Source: Mongoliimonas terrestris (GTDB lineage: Bacteria > Pseudomonadota > Alphaproteobacteria > Rhizobiales > Pleomorphomonadaceae). Taken from it: a DNA stretch of 64,000 bases. This document shows positions 36,170-45,465 of this stretch, one piece after another (position 1 is the first letter of the stretch; each line of letters begins with the position of its first letter). The notes beneath the pieces were generated by a model. It did no database searches. It was not told where the DNA came from and was given only the letters and a program-made list of their open reading frames with translations. The stretch spans positions 248,001 through 312,000 of the forward strand of contig NZ_MSIG01000001.1 of assembly GCF_001927285.1 (NCBI RefSeq). Direction: 5' to 3'. A program made the translations under genes and the position numbers.

Positions 36170-37783
36170 GTGAACCGTCGCGAATTCCTTGCATCCGCCG
36201 CCGCCGTGACCACCGCCACCGCCCTGCCGCTGCCCTGGTCCGTGGCCTTCGCCCAGTCGCGGAGCGAAACGCTGCTCTTCGTGTCGGAGAACGGCCCCAA
36301 CAACCTGGACATCCATGGCGTCGGCACCAACCGGCCGGGCTACGAGGCGTCGTGGAACTGCTACGACCGGCTGATGTCCTACGGGGTCAAGACCCTGCCG
36401 GACGGCTCGCTCAGCTATGACAAGGACACCCTGGTCCCCGAGATGGCGACCGAGTGGACCGTGGCGGCCGACGCCATCACCTTCAAGCTCCGCCAGGACG
36501 CCGTCTTCCACGACGGCACGCCGGTGACCGCCCACGACGTGAAATGGTCGTTCGACCGCGCCGTCACCGTCGGCGGTTTCCCGACCTTCCAGATGAAGGC
36601 GGGCTCGCTGATGGAGCCGGGCCAGTTCGAGGTGGTCGACGACTTCACCTTCAAGGTGAAGATCCTGCGCCCGGACAGCCTGCTGATGCCGGACCTCGCG
36701 GTGATCGTGCCGGCCATCTTCAATTCCAAGCTGGTCAAGGCCAACGCCACCGAGGCGGATCCGTGGGGCCTGGAATACACCAAGAACACCCCGGCCGGGT
36801 CGGGCGCCTTCAAGGTGGAGAAGTGGACCCCCGGCACCGAGGTGGTCTACGTGCGCAACGAAGACTGGAAGTGCGGGCCGCTGCCGCAGCTGAAGAAGGT
36901 GATCTGGCGCACCATCCCGTCGGCCGGCAACCGGCGCGCGCTGATCGAGCGCGGCGACGTGGACCTGTCCTTCGACCTGCCCGCCAAGGACGTGCTGGAG
37001 ATGGCCAAGGCCGGCAAGGTGAAGGTGGCGTCGACGCCGATCAGCAACGGCATGTGGTCGGTGGAGCTGAACGTCACGCAGCCGCCGTTCGACAACAAGC
37101 TGGTGCGCCAGGCGATCGCCTACGCGCTGCCCTACGGCAAGATCATGGACGCGGTGATGTACGGCCGCGCCAAGCCGCTCTACGGCGCGGCCTCCAACGT
37201 CGCCGACAGCATGGAGTGGCCGCGCCCGACCGCCTACACCACCGACGTGGAGAAGGCCAAGGCGCTGCTCGCCGAGGCCGGCTACGCGGACGGCTTCGAG
37301 ACGGTGATCTCGTTCGACCTCGGGCAGGCGCTGATCAGCGAGCCGACCGCCGTCCTGGTCCAGGAGAGCCTGGCGGCGATCGGCATCCGGTCCACCATCA
37401 ACAAGGTGCCGGGCGCCAACTGGCGCGGCGAGATCGCCAAGAAGACCATGCCCTTCATGATCAACTTCTTCTCCGGCTGGCTCGACTATCCGGAATACTT
37501 CTTCTTCTGGTGCTACCACGGCCAGAACGCCGTCTTCAACACGATGAGCTACCAGAACCCCGACCTCGACGCGATCATCGATGCGGCCCGGGCGGCGGCG
37601 GCGGCCGGCGACACCGCCACTTACGAGACGAAGATCAAGGAGATGATCACCCTCGGCTACGAGGAGGTGCCGCGCATCCCCCTGTTCCAGCCGTCGCTGG
37701 AGGTGGCCATGCAGCCGACGATCGACGGCTACACCTACTGGTTCCATCGCCAGCTCGACTATCGCGGCCTGAAGAAGGCCTGA
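36170..37783 (+). CDS. Peptide-type ABC transporter substrate-binding protein (Tat-exported)
   Basis: 537 residues from the GTG at 36170, chosen for CCGGAGA upstream; an ATG at 36149 lacks a ribosome site. The N-terminus has a twin-arginine motif NRREFLAS followed by a hydrophobic stretch and cleavage near AFAQ. The SBP_bac_5 fold is clear: LVPEMATEWTVAADAITFKLRQDAVFHDGTPVTAHDVKWSFDRA, then GSGAFKVEKW. Members bind peptides, nickel complexes, glycosides or opines, so the ligand is open. It heads the importer operon (binding protein, two permeases, fused ATPase). Confidence 0.9.
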   Translation: MNRREFLASAAAVTTATALPLPWSVAFAQSRSETLLFVSENGPNNLDIHGVGTNRPGYEASWNCYDRLMSYGVKTLPDGSLSYDKDTLVPEMATEWTVAADAITFKLRQDAVFHDGTPVTAHDVKWSFDRAVTVGGFPTFQMKAGSLMEPGQFEVVDDFTFKVKILRPDSLLMPDLAVIVPAIFNSKLVKANATEADPWGLEYTKNTPAGSGAFKVEKWTPGTEVVYVRNEDWKCGPLPQLKKVIWRTIPSAGNRRALIERGDVDLSFDLPAKDVLEMAKAGKVKVASTPISNGMWSVELNVTQPPFDNKLVRQAIAYALPYGKIMDAVMYGRAKPLYGAASNVADSMEWPRPTAYTTDVEKAKALLAEAGYADGFETVISFDLGQALISEPTAVLVQESLAAIGIRSTINKVPGANWRGEIAKKTMPFMINFFSGWLDYPEYFFFWCYHGQNAVFNTMSYQNPDLDAIIDAARAAAAAGDTATYETKIKEMITLGYEEVPRIPLFQPSLEVAMQPTIDGYTYWFHRQLDYRGLKKA

Positions 37784-37791
37784 TCCGAAGC

Positions 37792-37868
37792 CTAGAGCGC
37801 TCATCGATCAAGTCATGCACCTTGATCGGAGACTGCTCTCGAGGAGGGCGCCCGGCGCCCTCCTCGAG
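37792..37868. repeat. Palindromic repeat element followed by a perfect 15-bp inverted repeat
   Basis: First part, 37792-37842: CTAGAGC, then CGATCAAG (37805-37812) paired with CTTGATCG (37821-37828), ending GCTCTCGAG; this aligns with the last module of the repeat at 10072-10189. Second part: CTCGAGGAGGGCGCC (37838-37852) and its exact reverse complement (37854-37868). Both lie in the spacer between the binding-protein and permease genes, where a hairpin can protect the upstream message. Confidence 0.8.
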
Positions 37869-37918
37869 CCCGTGCATCCGCCCGCCGCCCGTCCCTTTCC
37901 GATCGAAGGCTTCCGCCG

Positions 37919-38932
37919 ATGCTGCGCCATCTCGGCCAGAGGCTGCTGACCACCATCCCGACCCTCGTCGGCGTGGTCGTCGTCACCTTCCTGCTCACCC
38001 GCATCCTGCCCGGCGACCCCGCCGCCTTCTTCGCCGGCCCGACCGCCGACCCGGCCGCCGTGGAGCAGATCCGCGTCACGCTCGGCCTCGACAAGTCGCT
38101 GCCGGAGCAGTTCGTCGCCTATGTGGGCGACCTCCTCGTCGGCGATCTCGGCGTCGCGCTCTCCACCGGCCAGCCGGTGGTCGCCGAGATCGCCGCCCGG
38201 CTGCCGGCGTCGGCGGAGCTGACCCTCTTCGGGCTCATCCTCTCGGTCGCCGTCGCCGTGCCGCTCGGCATCCTGGCGGCCGTCCGCCAGGGCTCCTGGA
38301 TCGACCATCTCTGCCGGCTCCTGACCACCGCCGGCGTGTCGCTGCCGGTCTTCTTCACCGGCCTCCTCTTTGTCTACGTCTTCTACTTCCTGCTCGGGGT
38401 GGCGCCGGCGCCGCTCGGGCGCATCGACCTCTTCGCAAGCCCCCCGCCGCACGTGACCGGCTTCTACCTGATCGACAGCCTGATCGCCGGCGACCTGGAG
38501 ACCTTCCGGGCGAGCTTCGCCCAGCTCATCCTCCCCGGCATCACCCTGGCGCTGTTCGCCCTGGCGCCCATCGCCCGGATGACGCGCGCGTCCATGCTCT
38601 CGGTGCTCTCGTCGGAGTTCATCCGCACGGCGCGGGCGAGCGGCCTTGCGCCCGGCACGGTGATCGTCCGCTACGCCTTCCGCAACGCCATGCTGCCGGT
38701 GATCACCACCCTCGGCATGGTGTTCTCCTTCCTCCTCGGCGCCAACGTGCTGGTGGAAAAGGTGTTCGCCTGGCCGGGCATCGGCTCGTTCGCCGTGGAG
38801 GCGCTGATCCAGTCGGACTATGCGCCGGTGCAGGGCTTCGTCCTCACCATGGCGATCCTCTACGTCCTCCTCAACCTCCTGATCGACCTTCTCTACGGCC
38901 TGATCGACCCGCGCATGAGGATCGAAGGATGA
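37919..38932 (+). CDS. Peptide-type ABC transporter permease (DppB-like)
   Basis: 337 residues with six predicted membrane segments. The start region LRHLGQRLLTTIPTLVGVVVVTFLLTRILPGDPA and the EAA loop ARASGLAPGTVIVRYAFRNAMLPVITTLG are typical of DppB/OppB permeases. The stop overlaps the next permease start in ATGA. Confidence 0.93.
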   Translation: MLRHLGQRLLTTIPTLVGVVVVTFLLTRILPGDPAAFFAGPTADPAAVEQIRVTLGLDKSLPEQFVAYVGDLLVGDLGVALSTGQPVVAEIAARLPASAELTLFGLILSVAVAVPLGILAAVRQGSWIDHLCRLLTTAGVSLPVFFTGLLFVYVFYFLLGVAPAPLGRIDLFASPPPHVTGFYLIDSLIAGDLETFRASFAQLILPGITLALFALAPIARMTRASMLSVLSSEFIRTARASGLAPGTVIVRYAFRNAMLPVITTLGMVFSFLLGANVLVEKVFAWPGIGSFAVEALIQSDYAPVQGFVLTMAILYVLLNLLIDLLYGLIDPRMRIEG

Positions 38933-39858
38933 AGACCCTCGACACCGCATCGGATACGACCGGCGCCGCATCCAGCCTGCCGGCGGCTGCGCCGCGCCAG
39001 CGCCCGTCGGGCTTCAAGGCCGGGCTCTCCCACCTCGGCCACGTGGCCGGCGAGAACCCGGTGACCGGCTTCGCCTTCGCGCTCTTCGCCCTCATCGTGT
39101 TGACGGCGCTGTTCGGCCCGATGCTGGCGCCCTACGACCCGCTCGCCACCGACACGGCGGCGGCCCTGCAGCCCCCGTCGGCGCTGCACTGGTTCGGAAC
39201 CGACCAGGTCGGCCGGGACATCTTCAGCCGGGTGCTGGTGGCAACAAGGCTCGACCTCACCATCGCGGTCGCCTCGGTGGCGCTCGTCTTCGTCATGGGC
39301 GGGCTCGTCGGCATCGCGGCCGGCTACTACGGCGGCTGGACCGACCGGATCGTCGGACGCATCAGCGACACCATCATGGCCTTCCCGCTGTTCGTGCTCG
39401 CCATGGGCATCGTGGCGGCCCTCGGCAACACGGTGACCAACATCGTCATAGCCACCGCCATCGTGAACTTCCCGCTCTACCAGCGGATCGCCCGGGCGGA
39501 GGCGAACGTGCGCCGCAACGCCGGCTTCGTGCAGGCCGCCCGGCTCACCGGCAACAGCGAGGCGCGGATCCTTTTGACGCAGATCCTGCCCAACATCATG
39601 CCCATCATGATGGTGCAGATGTCGCTGACCATGGGCTACGCCATCCTCAACGCCGCCGGCCTCTCCTTCATCGGCCTCGGCGTCACCCCGCCCACCGCCG
39701 AGTGGGGCATCATGGTGGCCGAGGGCGCGGCCTTCATCATCTCCGGCGAATGGTGGATCGCCCTCTTCCCGGGCCTTGCGCTGATGATCGCCGTCTTCTG
39801 CTTCAACCTCGTCGGCGACGGTCTGCGCGACCTCATCGATCCCCAGCGGCGCACCTGA
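38929..39858 (+). CDS. Peptide-type ABC transporter permease (DppC-like)
   Basis: 309 residues. An N-terminal cytosolic tail of about 40 residues precedes six membrane segments. DppC hallmarks: HWFGTDQVGRDIFSRVLVATRLDLTIA and the EAA loop QAARLTGNSEARILLTQILPNIMPIM. Translationally coupled to the first permease; the ATPase gene begins 11 bp after its stop. Confidence 0.93.
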   Translation: MKTLDTASDTTGAASSLPAAAPRQRPSGFKAGLSHLGHVAGENPVTGFAFALFALIVLTALFGPMLAPYDPLATDTAAALQPPSALHWFGTDQVGRDIFSRVLVATRLDLTIAVASVALVFVMGGLVGIAAGYYGGWTDRIVGRISDTIMAFPLFVLAMGIVAALGNTVTNIVIATAIVNFPLYQRIARAEANVRRNAGFVQAARLTGNSEARILLTQILPNIMPIMMVQMSLTMGYAILNAAGLSFIGLGVTPPTAEWGIMVAEGAAFIISGEWWIALFPGLALMIAVFCFNLVGDGLRDLIDPQRRT

Positions 39859-39869
39859 GGACCCGGCCC

Positions 39870-41549
39870 ATGTCCACGCTCCTCGACGTCAAGGACCTCA
39901 CGGTCGAATTCGCCACCCGCCGCGGCACCGTGGAGGCGGTGCGGCAGGTGTCGCTCAAGATCGCCAAGGGCGAGACGGTCGGCATCGTCGGCGAGTCCGG
40001 CTCCGGCAAGTCGGTCACCTCCTACGCGGTGATGCGCATCCTCGACCGGGCCGGCCGGATCGCCGCCGGCACGGTCACCTACGGCGGCGTCGACCTCTCG
40101 GCGGCCGGCGAGCGGCAGATGCGGGAGATCCGCGGGCGGGAGATCTCCATGATCTTCCAGAACCCGCGGCTCGCCCTCAATCCGATCCGCAAGGTCGGCG
40201 TGCAACTGGAGGACGTGCTGCGCACCCACGCCCTCGCCGGCACCGACGACGCCCGCGACAAGGCGCTGGATCTTCTTCGTCAGGTACGCATCGCCCGGCC
40301 GGAGGAGCGCTACCACGCCTATCCGTTCGAGCTCTCCGGCGGCATGTGCCAGCGCATCGTCTTCGCCCTCGCTCTTGCCTGCCGGCCGCAGCTCCTGATC
40401 GCCGACGAACCGACCACGGGCCTCGACGTGACGACGCAGAAGGCCGTGATGGACCTCGTGGTCGACCTGACCCGCGAGCGCGGCATGTCGACCGTCCTCA
40501 TCACCCACGACCTCGGCCTTGCGGCCACCTATTGCGACCGGGTTGTGGTGATGCAGAAGGGCGAGGTGGTGGAGGAGGCGGCCTCGGCGGCCATCTTCAA
40601 GGCGCCGGCCCATCCCTACACCCGCAAGCTGATGCGGGCGACGCCGCGGCCCGGCATCGGCCTGCGCGATCTCCTGCCGGAGGCGCCCGCCGGCACGCCG
40701 ACGCGGCCGCCGGCGCCCGCCGCGGGCGACGTGCTCCTCAAGGTGGAGGGCCTCGTCAAGACCTACCCGCGCCAGGGCGGCAACCCGCTCGCCCGCCTTC
40801 TCGGCCGGGGCGGCGCCGCGCCCGAGCCGTTCCGGGCGGTGGACGGCCTCAGCCTGGAGATCCGGCGCGGCGAGAGCCTCGGCCTCGTCGGCGAATCCGG
40901 CTGCGGCAAGTCCACCACGTCGATGATGATCATGCGCCTGCTCGACCCGACGGCGGGCAAAATCACCCTCGGCGGCGACGACATCGGCGCCATCCCGGCC
41001 AAGGCCTTCGCCCGCACGGCGCACCGGCGGCGGGTGCAGATGGTGTTCCAGGACCCGACCGACAGCCTCAACCCGCGCTTCACCGCCGAGCGGGCCATCG
41101 CCGACCCGATCCTGCGCCTGGAGGGCGGGCTCGACCGGGACGCGGTCCGGGCGCGCTGCGAGAGCCTCGCCACCCAGGTGGGCCTGCCGCTCGACCTCCT
41201 GGACCGCTTCCCGCACCAGCTCTCCGGCGGCCAGAAGGCCCGCGTCGGCATCGCCCGGGCGATCGCGCTCCGCCCCGACCTGGTGATCCTCGACGAGCCG
41301 ACGGCGGCACTCGACGTCTCCGTCCAGGCGGTGGTGCTCAACCTTCTCGACGACCTGAAGGCCGAGCTCGGCATGAGCTATCTCTTCGTCAGCCACGATC
41401 TCCACGTGGTCCGGCTGCTCTGCGACCGGGTGATGGTGATGCGCGCCGGTCAGGTGGTGGAGGAAGGCACCGCCGCGGCGGTGCTGGAGGATCCCCAGGC
41501 CGCCTATACCCGCGAGCTGATCGCCGCCATTCCGCATCCGCCGGTCTGA
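39870..41549 (+). CDS. Fused tandem ATP-binding protein of the peptide-type ABC transporter
   Basis: 559 residues combining DppD- and DppF-like ATPases in one chain. First domain: Walker A GESGSGKS (about residue 41), signature LSGGMCQRI, Walker B LLIADEPTTGLD. Second domain (from about 290): Walker A GESGCGKST, signature LSGGQKARV, Walker B LVILDEPTAALD. Each ends in the oligopeptide_TP_C-like tail seen in this class (PAHPYTRKLM, PQAAYTRELI). One polypeptide supplies both nucleotide-binding sites for the two permeases. Confidence 0.93.
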   Translation: MSTLLDVKDLTVEFATRRGTVEAVRQVSLKIAKGETVGIVGESGSGKSVTSYAVMRILDRAGRIAAGTVTYGGVDLSAAGERQMREIRGREISMIFQNPRLALNPIRKVGVQLEDVLRTHALAGTDDARDKALDLLRQVRIARPEERYHAYPFELSGGMCQRIVFALALACRPQLLIADEPTTGLDVTTQKAVMDLVVDLTRERGMSTVLITHDLGLAATYCDRVVVMQKGEVVEEAASAAIFKAPAHPYTRKLMRATPRPGIGLRDLLPEAPAGTPTRPPAPAAGDVLLKVEGLVKTYPRQGGNPLARLLGRGGAAPEPFRAVDGLSLEIRRGESLGLVGESGCGKSTTSMMIMRLLDPTAGKITLGGDDIGAIPAKAFARTAHRRRVQMVFQDPTDSLNPRFTAERAIADPILRLEGGLDRDAVRARCESLATQVGLPLDLLDRFPHQLSGGQKARVGIARAIALRPDLVILDEPTAALDVSVQAVVLNLLDDLKAELGMSYLFVSHDLHVVRLLCDRVMVMRAGQVVEEGTAAAVLEDPQAAYTRELIAAIPHPPV

Positions 41550-41627
41550 CGACGGGCACGGGCTTCCACCGGGCACCCCGCCGCCGCAACGGGCGGCGGG
41601 GGCTGGTTGGCGCGATGGCCGCTTGCC

Positions 41628-43904
41628 TCAGGCCGGGACCTTGCCGCGGGTCACCGGCGCGCGGGTGTCGCGCTCGGTGAGGTCCACCTCGCCGAGCGGC
41701 AGCTTGCGGATCCGCCGGCCGGTGGCGGCGAAGACGGCGTTGACGAGGGCGGGCGCCGCCGACACCGTGCCGGTCTCGCCGATGCCGCCCGGGTCCTCCT
41801 CGCTCTCGATCAGGTGCACCTCGATGGGCGGGGTCTCGTTGATGCGCATCTGGGTGTAGGTGTCGAAGTTGGTCTGCTCGACGGCGCCGTTCTGGAACGA
41901 GATGCCGTTGTAGAGCGCCGCCGACAGGCCGAAGATGAGGCCGCCCTCTACCTGCGCCTTCACGGTGTCCGGGTTGATCACGTGGCCGCAGTCGACCGCC
42001 GCCACCACCCGGTTCAGCCGGATCGCCCCGTCGTCGCCGACCGCCACCTCCACGACCGCCGCGACGAAGCTGCCGAAGGCGCCGTGCAGCGAGACGCCCC
42101 GCCCGGTGCCGGGCGGTAGGGATTCGCCCCAGTTGGCGCGGGTGGCGGCGAGGCGGAGGGCGGCGGCGGCGCGCGGCTTCTCCTTCAGGAGCGCCATCCG
42201 GTAGTCGACCGGGTCCTCGCCGGCGGCGGCGGCGAGTTCGTCCATGAAGCTCTCCACCACGAAGACGTTGTGGGTCGGCCCGACGCCCCGCCACCAGGTG
42301 ACCGGCAGCGGCGGGTCCTTGCGCACCCAGTCCACCAGGAGGTTGGGGAAGGCGTAGGGCGTGTCCGCCGCCCCCTCGATGGCGTCGCTGTCGATGGTGC
42401 CTTCCGGCAGGCCGTCCGGCAGGTAGGCGCCGAGCACGGACCCGCCGGTGATGCGGTCCATGAAGGCGACCGGCCGGCCCGCCTCGTCGAGGCCGGCGGA
42501 GATCCGGTCGTAGTAGGCCGGACGGTAGAGGTCCTGGGTGATGTCCTCCTCGCGCGACCAGACGATCTTCACCGGATAGCGCAGCTGCTTTCCGATCAGC
42601 GCCGCCTGCTCGATGCTGTCGGCCACCAGCCGGCGGCCGAAGCCGCCGCCGAGGAGATGGTTGTGCAGGCGCACCTTCTCCGGCGCCATGCCGAGCCGGG
42701 CCGCGGCGACCTTTTGGGCCGCCGTCGGCACCTGGGTGCCGACCCAGATGTCGCAGCCCTCGTCGGTGACGTGGATGGTGGTGTTGATCGGCTCCAGCGC
42801 CGCGTGGGCGAGGAAGGGCAGCTCGTAGACCGCCTCCACCGTCCGCGCCGCGCCCGCCATGGCGGCCTCGGGGTCGCCCTCGCGCCGGCCGAGGATGGGC
42901 GTGCCGGTTTCCGAGGCGGTCTTCAGGTCGGCGAAGAGGGTGGCGGTGTCGAGGGCGGCGTTCTCTCCGGGATCCCACTCGACCTGGAGCGCCTTGAGAC
43001 CGGTGAGCGCCGCAAAATAGTGATCGCCGACGACCGCGACCGCGTTTTCGAGCCGCACCACGTCGACCACGCCGGGCACCGCCCGGGCTTGGCTGTCGTC
43101 CACGCTCTTCAGCGTGCCGCCGCGTGTCGGCGAGGCCATCACGGTGGCGACCTTCATGCCGTCCACCTTCACGTCGATGCCGAACACCGCCGTGCCGTTG
43201 ACCTTGGAGCCGGATTCCACCCGGTGCGCGGGGGTGCCGATCAGGCGCCACTCGGCCTTCGGCTTCAGCGGCACGTCCTGTGGCACCGGCTGGCGCGACG
43301 CGTCCTCGACGATCTCCCCATAGGCGAGGCTGCGGCCGCTCGCCGGGTCGATGACCCGGCCCCGCTCGGCCCGGAGGGTCTCGGCCGCCACCTGCAGGCG
43401 CTCGGCCGCCGCTTTGATCAGCATCATCCGGGCGGCGGCGCCGGCCTGGCGGAGCGGCACGAAGGCACCCCGGATGGACGTGGACCCGCCGGTGGTCTGC
43501 GACTGCAGGATGGGCTGGCGATAGAGTTCCTCGTTCGGCGGTGCCGCCAGGACCGTCACCTGGTCGAGCCCGACTTCCAGCTCCTCGGCGATCAGCATGG
43601 CCTCCGCCGTGTAGATGCCCTGGCCCATCTCCACGTTGGGCGCGATGATCTGGATGGCGCCGTCGGTGCCGATGCGGATGAAGCCGCCGGGCGCGAAGCC
43701 CCGGAAGGCGTCGCCGGTGTCGATGGTGCCGTCGCCGATGGCCCTGAGACTGGGCTCCTCGCCGGCCGCGTGCGCCTTGCGGCGACCGAACGCCAGGAAG
43801 GCCAGCATCATGCCGCCGCCCGTGAGCGCCTGACGGCGCGAGATGGCCGCGCTCCGGACCGGGTCCAGGAGCGCGAAGGTGGGGGTGGTCTTCTCGGTGG
43901 TCAT
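41628..43904 (-). CDS. Exported molybdenum hydroxylase large subunit (IorB/isoquinoline oxidoreductase beta type)
   Basis: 758 residues. The N-terminus carries a twin-arginine signal (AISRRQALTGGGMMLAFLAFG, cleavage near AHA), so the folded cofactor-loaded enzyme is sent to the periplasm. The body is the single-chain molybdopterin-binding form with two halves: FRGFAPGGFIRIGTDGAIQII at the start, LLGGGFGRRLVADS, and the end IGETGTVSAAPALVNAVFAATGRRIRKLP with the catalytic Glu. It lacks the AYRCSFR loop of CO dehydrogenase. Such enzymes hydroxylate N-heterocycles or oxidise aldehydes. The small subunit is encoded 103 bp upstream; no cytochrome partner gene is adjacent. Confidence 0.88.
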   Translation of the reverse strand: MTTEKTTPTFALLDPVRSAAISRRQALTGGGMMLAFLAFGRRKAHAAGEEPSLRAIGDGTIDTGDAFRGFAPGGFIRIGTDGAIQIIAPNVEMGQGIYTAEAMLIAEELEVGLDQVTVLAAPPNEELYRQPILQSQTTGGSTSIRGAFVPLRQAGAAARMMLIKAAAERLQVAAETLRAERGRVIDPASGRSLAYGEIVEDASRQPVPQDVPLKPKAEWRLIGTPAHRVESGSKVNGTAVFGIDVKVDGMKVATVMASPTRGGTLKSVDDSQARAVPGVVDVVRLENAVAVVGDHYFAALTGLKALQVEWDPGENAALDTATLFADLKTASETGTPILGRREGDPEAAMAGAARTVEAVYELPFLAHAALEPINTTIHVTDEGCDIWVGTQVPTAAQKVAAARLGMAPEKVRLHNHLLGGGFGRRLVADSIEQAALIGKQLRYPVKIVWSREEDITQDLYRPAYYDRISAGLDEAGRPVAFMDRITGGSVLGAYLPDGLPEGTIDSDAIEGAADTPYAFPNLLVDWVRKDPPLPVTWWRGVGPTHNVFVVESFMDELAAAAGEDPVDYRMALLKEKPRAAAALRLAATRANWGESLPPGTGRGVSLHGAFGSFVAAVVEVAVGDDGAIRLNRVVAAVDCGHVINPDTVKAQVEGGLIFGLSAALYNGISFQNGAVEQTNFDTYTQMRINETPPIEVHLIESEEDPGGIGETGTVSAAPALVNAVFAATGRRIRKLPLGEVDLTERDTRAPVTRGKVPA

Positions 43905-44007
43905 GCGCGGGAAACCTTCTCTTGCCTGGCTCGTGACGCTCGGATGCGGCCGACCTTCAGGGGCGCGTCGGCCGGACCGGCCGGCGCCCGTGCGGGCTTG
44001 CCGGGTG

Positions 44008-44463
44008 TCACGCTTCGGCGGCGGACTTGATGGCGGCGCGGATGCGCGGGTAGGTGCCGCAGCGGCAGATGTTGCCCGCCATGGCGTCGTCGATGTCCGC
44101 GTCGGTCGGCTTCGGCGTCGCCCGGAGGAGGGCCGTCGCCTGCATGATCTGGCCGGACTGGCAGTAGCCGCACTGGACGACTTCGAGGTCGAGCCAGGCG
44201 TTCTGGATCTTCTCCCCTTCCGGGCTGCCGCCGACCGCCTCGATGGTGGTGATCTCCGCGCTCCCCACGGTGCCGATCGGGGTGACGCACGACCGGATCG
44301 CCTCCCCGTCGAGATGGACCGTGCAGGCGCCGCACTGGGCGATGCCGCAGCCGAACTTGGTGCCGGTCAGGCCGACCACGTCGCGGAGCACCCAGAGGAG
44401 CGGCATGTCCTCCGGAACGTCCACCTGGCGCGCCGTTCCGTTGATCTTGAGGTCGAACTTCAT
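44008..44463 (-). CDS. Molybdenum hydroxylase 2x[2Fe-2S] small subunit (IorA type)
   Basis: 151 residues, the usual length for IorA. First cluster ligands are in [23 protein letters not shown]; second cluster ligands in [10 protein letters not shown] and CRCGTYPRI. No signal peptide is present, so it would cross the membrane bound to the Tat-carrying large subunit. It transfers electrons out of the molybdenum site to an unidentified acceptor. Confidence 0.92.
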   Translation of the reverse strand: MKFDLKINGTARQVDVPEDMPLLWVLRDVVGLTGTKFGCGIAQCGACTVHLDGEAIRSCVTPIGTVGSAEITTIEAVGGSPEGEKIQNAWLDLEVVQCGYCQSGQIMQATALLRATPKPTDADIDDAMAGNICRCGTYPRIRAAIKSAAEA

Positions 44464-44547
44464 CGTGTGCGGTCCTTCGTCAGGGCGTGTCGGGCTGGCG
44501 GGACGGATCCGGCCGGCGGCGGCGGCGCCGGCCGGTTCAGGAAAGGG

Positions 44548-44961
44548 TCAGCGGGGCAGGATGAGGGCGCAGTCGCCGTCCGCCCCGGCGGCTGCGGTGG
44601 ACCCGTCGGCGGACTGCCAGGCGGAGGAGCTCGCGGTGTCGTCGAGCGTCTCGGCCGCGACGCCGGCCCCGGCGCCTGGCGCGGCGACGGTGCCGCCGGC
44701 GAGGTCGGGAGACGGGTTGGCGACCGGGGAGTCGGCGAGATGGTCCTGCGCGGTCGCGCCGAGATCCGGCCGTTCGCCTGCGGTCGCCCCGGTGGCGGGG
44801 CTCACCACGCGGCACGGTTCGCTCGGCGCCGTGCCGGCGGCGGCCGGCTGGCCGGGCGCCCCTTGCGTGGTGGGCGCGGCGGACGTTTCTGCGAACGCGG
44901 CGCCGGGGCCGAGGAGAAGGATGGCGACGGCCGCCACCGCGAAGGGAGCACCTGCGGACAT
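44548..44961 (-). CDS. Small secreted low-complexity protein
   Basis: 137 residues with a clear signal peptide (FAVAAVAILLLGPGAAFA). The mature part is Ala/Pro/Gly/Thr-rich and probably disordered, with one cysteine in SEPCRVVSP and one in DGDCALILPR, which could form a disulphide. I do not recognise a family. The intact signal sequence and strong third-position GC support a real gene. It follows the molybdenum hydroxylase genes on the same strand, and a link to them is not shown. Confidence 0.55.
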   Translation of the reverse strand: MSAGAPFAVAAVAILLLGPGAAFAETSAAPTTQGAPGQPAAAGTAPSEPCRVVSPATGATAGERPDLGATAQDHLADSPVANPSPDLAGGTVAAPGAGAGVAAETLDDTASSSAWQSADGSTAAAGADGDCALILPR

Positions 44962-45252
44962 GACAAAATCCCGAAAAAATGTGGGCCGCGCGGCAAGGGC
45001 GGCCGGGCGGCGCCGGCGTGCCGCGGGCGATCGCGCCGGACGGCCTGGACCTCAGCCAAACACGCCACCGGCGGCTCCGTTCCATCGGGCCTGGGTCTCT
45101 GACGTCGGGAAAAGTCGGCGCGGACGCGCCGCGGAAGGCGCGCCTCCCGGCGGGGGCGTCAGCCGATCGGCGGCGGCGAGCCACGGTGACGGGCGGTCAC
45201 GCGCCGGACGGCGGGGATCCATCAACCCGCCGTCGGGCAGGCGGCGAGCCGC

Positions 45253-45465
45253 TCAGTGGACCGTGTCGGAGGTGTTGACGGGACGGGCGATCGGCACGTC
45301 CACGATCTTGCGCCCGCTTTCGACCCCGCGGGCCGAGGCCTTCACCGCGTGCAGGAGAAAGGCCGCAAAGACGAAGGGCAAGACCACGGCAAGGAACATC
45401 AACCCGAGCGTCAGGCGGGCGGTGACGACGACCATTGTCATCGGAATGACGAACAATTGCGTCAC
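45253..45465 (-). CDS. Small membrane protein of unknown function
   Basis: 70 residues from a GTG at 45465 preceded by GGAAGGAA; longer upstream starts give an unlikely charged extension. One long or two short hydrophobic segments (LFVIPMTMVVVTARLTLGLM and FLAVVLPFVFAAFLL) are followed by a hydrophilic C-terminus (KIVDVPIARPVNTSDTVH). No family is recognised. It is divergent from rplU. Confidence 0.5.
   Translation of the reverse strand: MTQLFVIPMTMVVVTARLTLGLMFLAVVLPFVFAAFLLHAVKASARGVESGRKIVDVPIARPVNTSDTVH

Noticed and set aside
41628-44463. A second CO dehydrogenase
   Set aside because: The large subunit lacks the AYRCSFR loop, is the single-chain Tat-exported IorB type, and has no medium FAD subunit.
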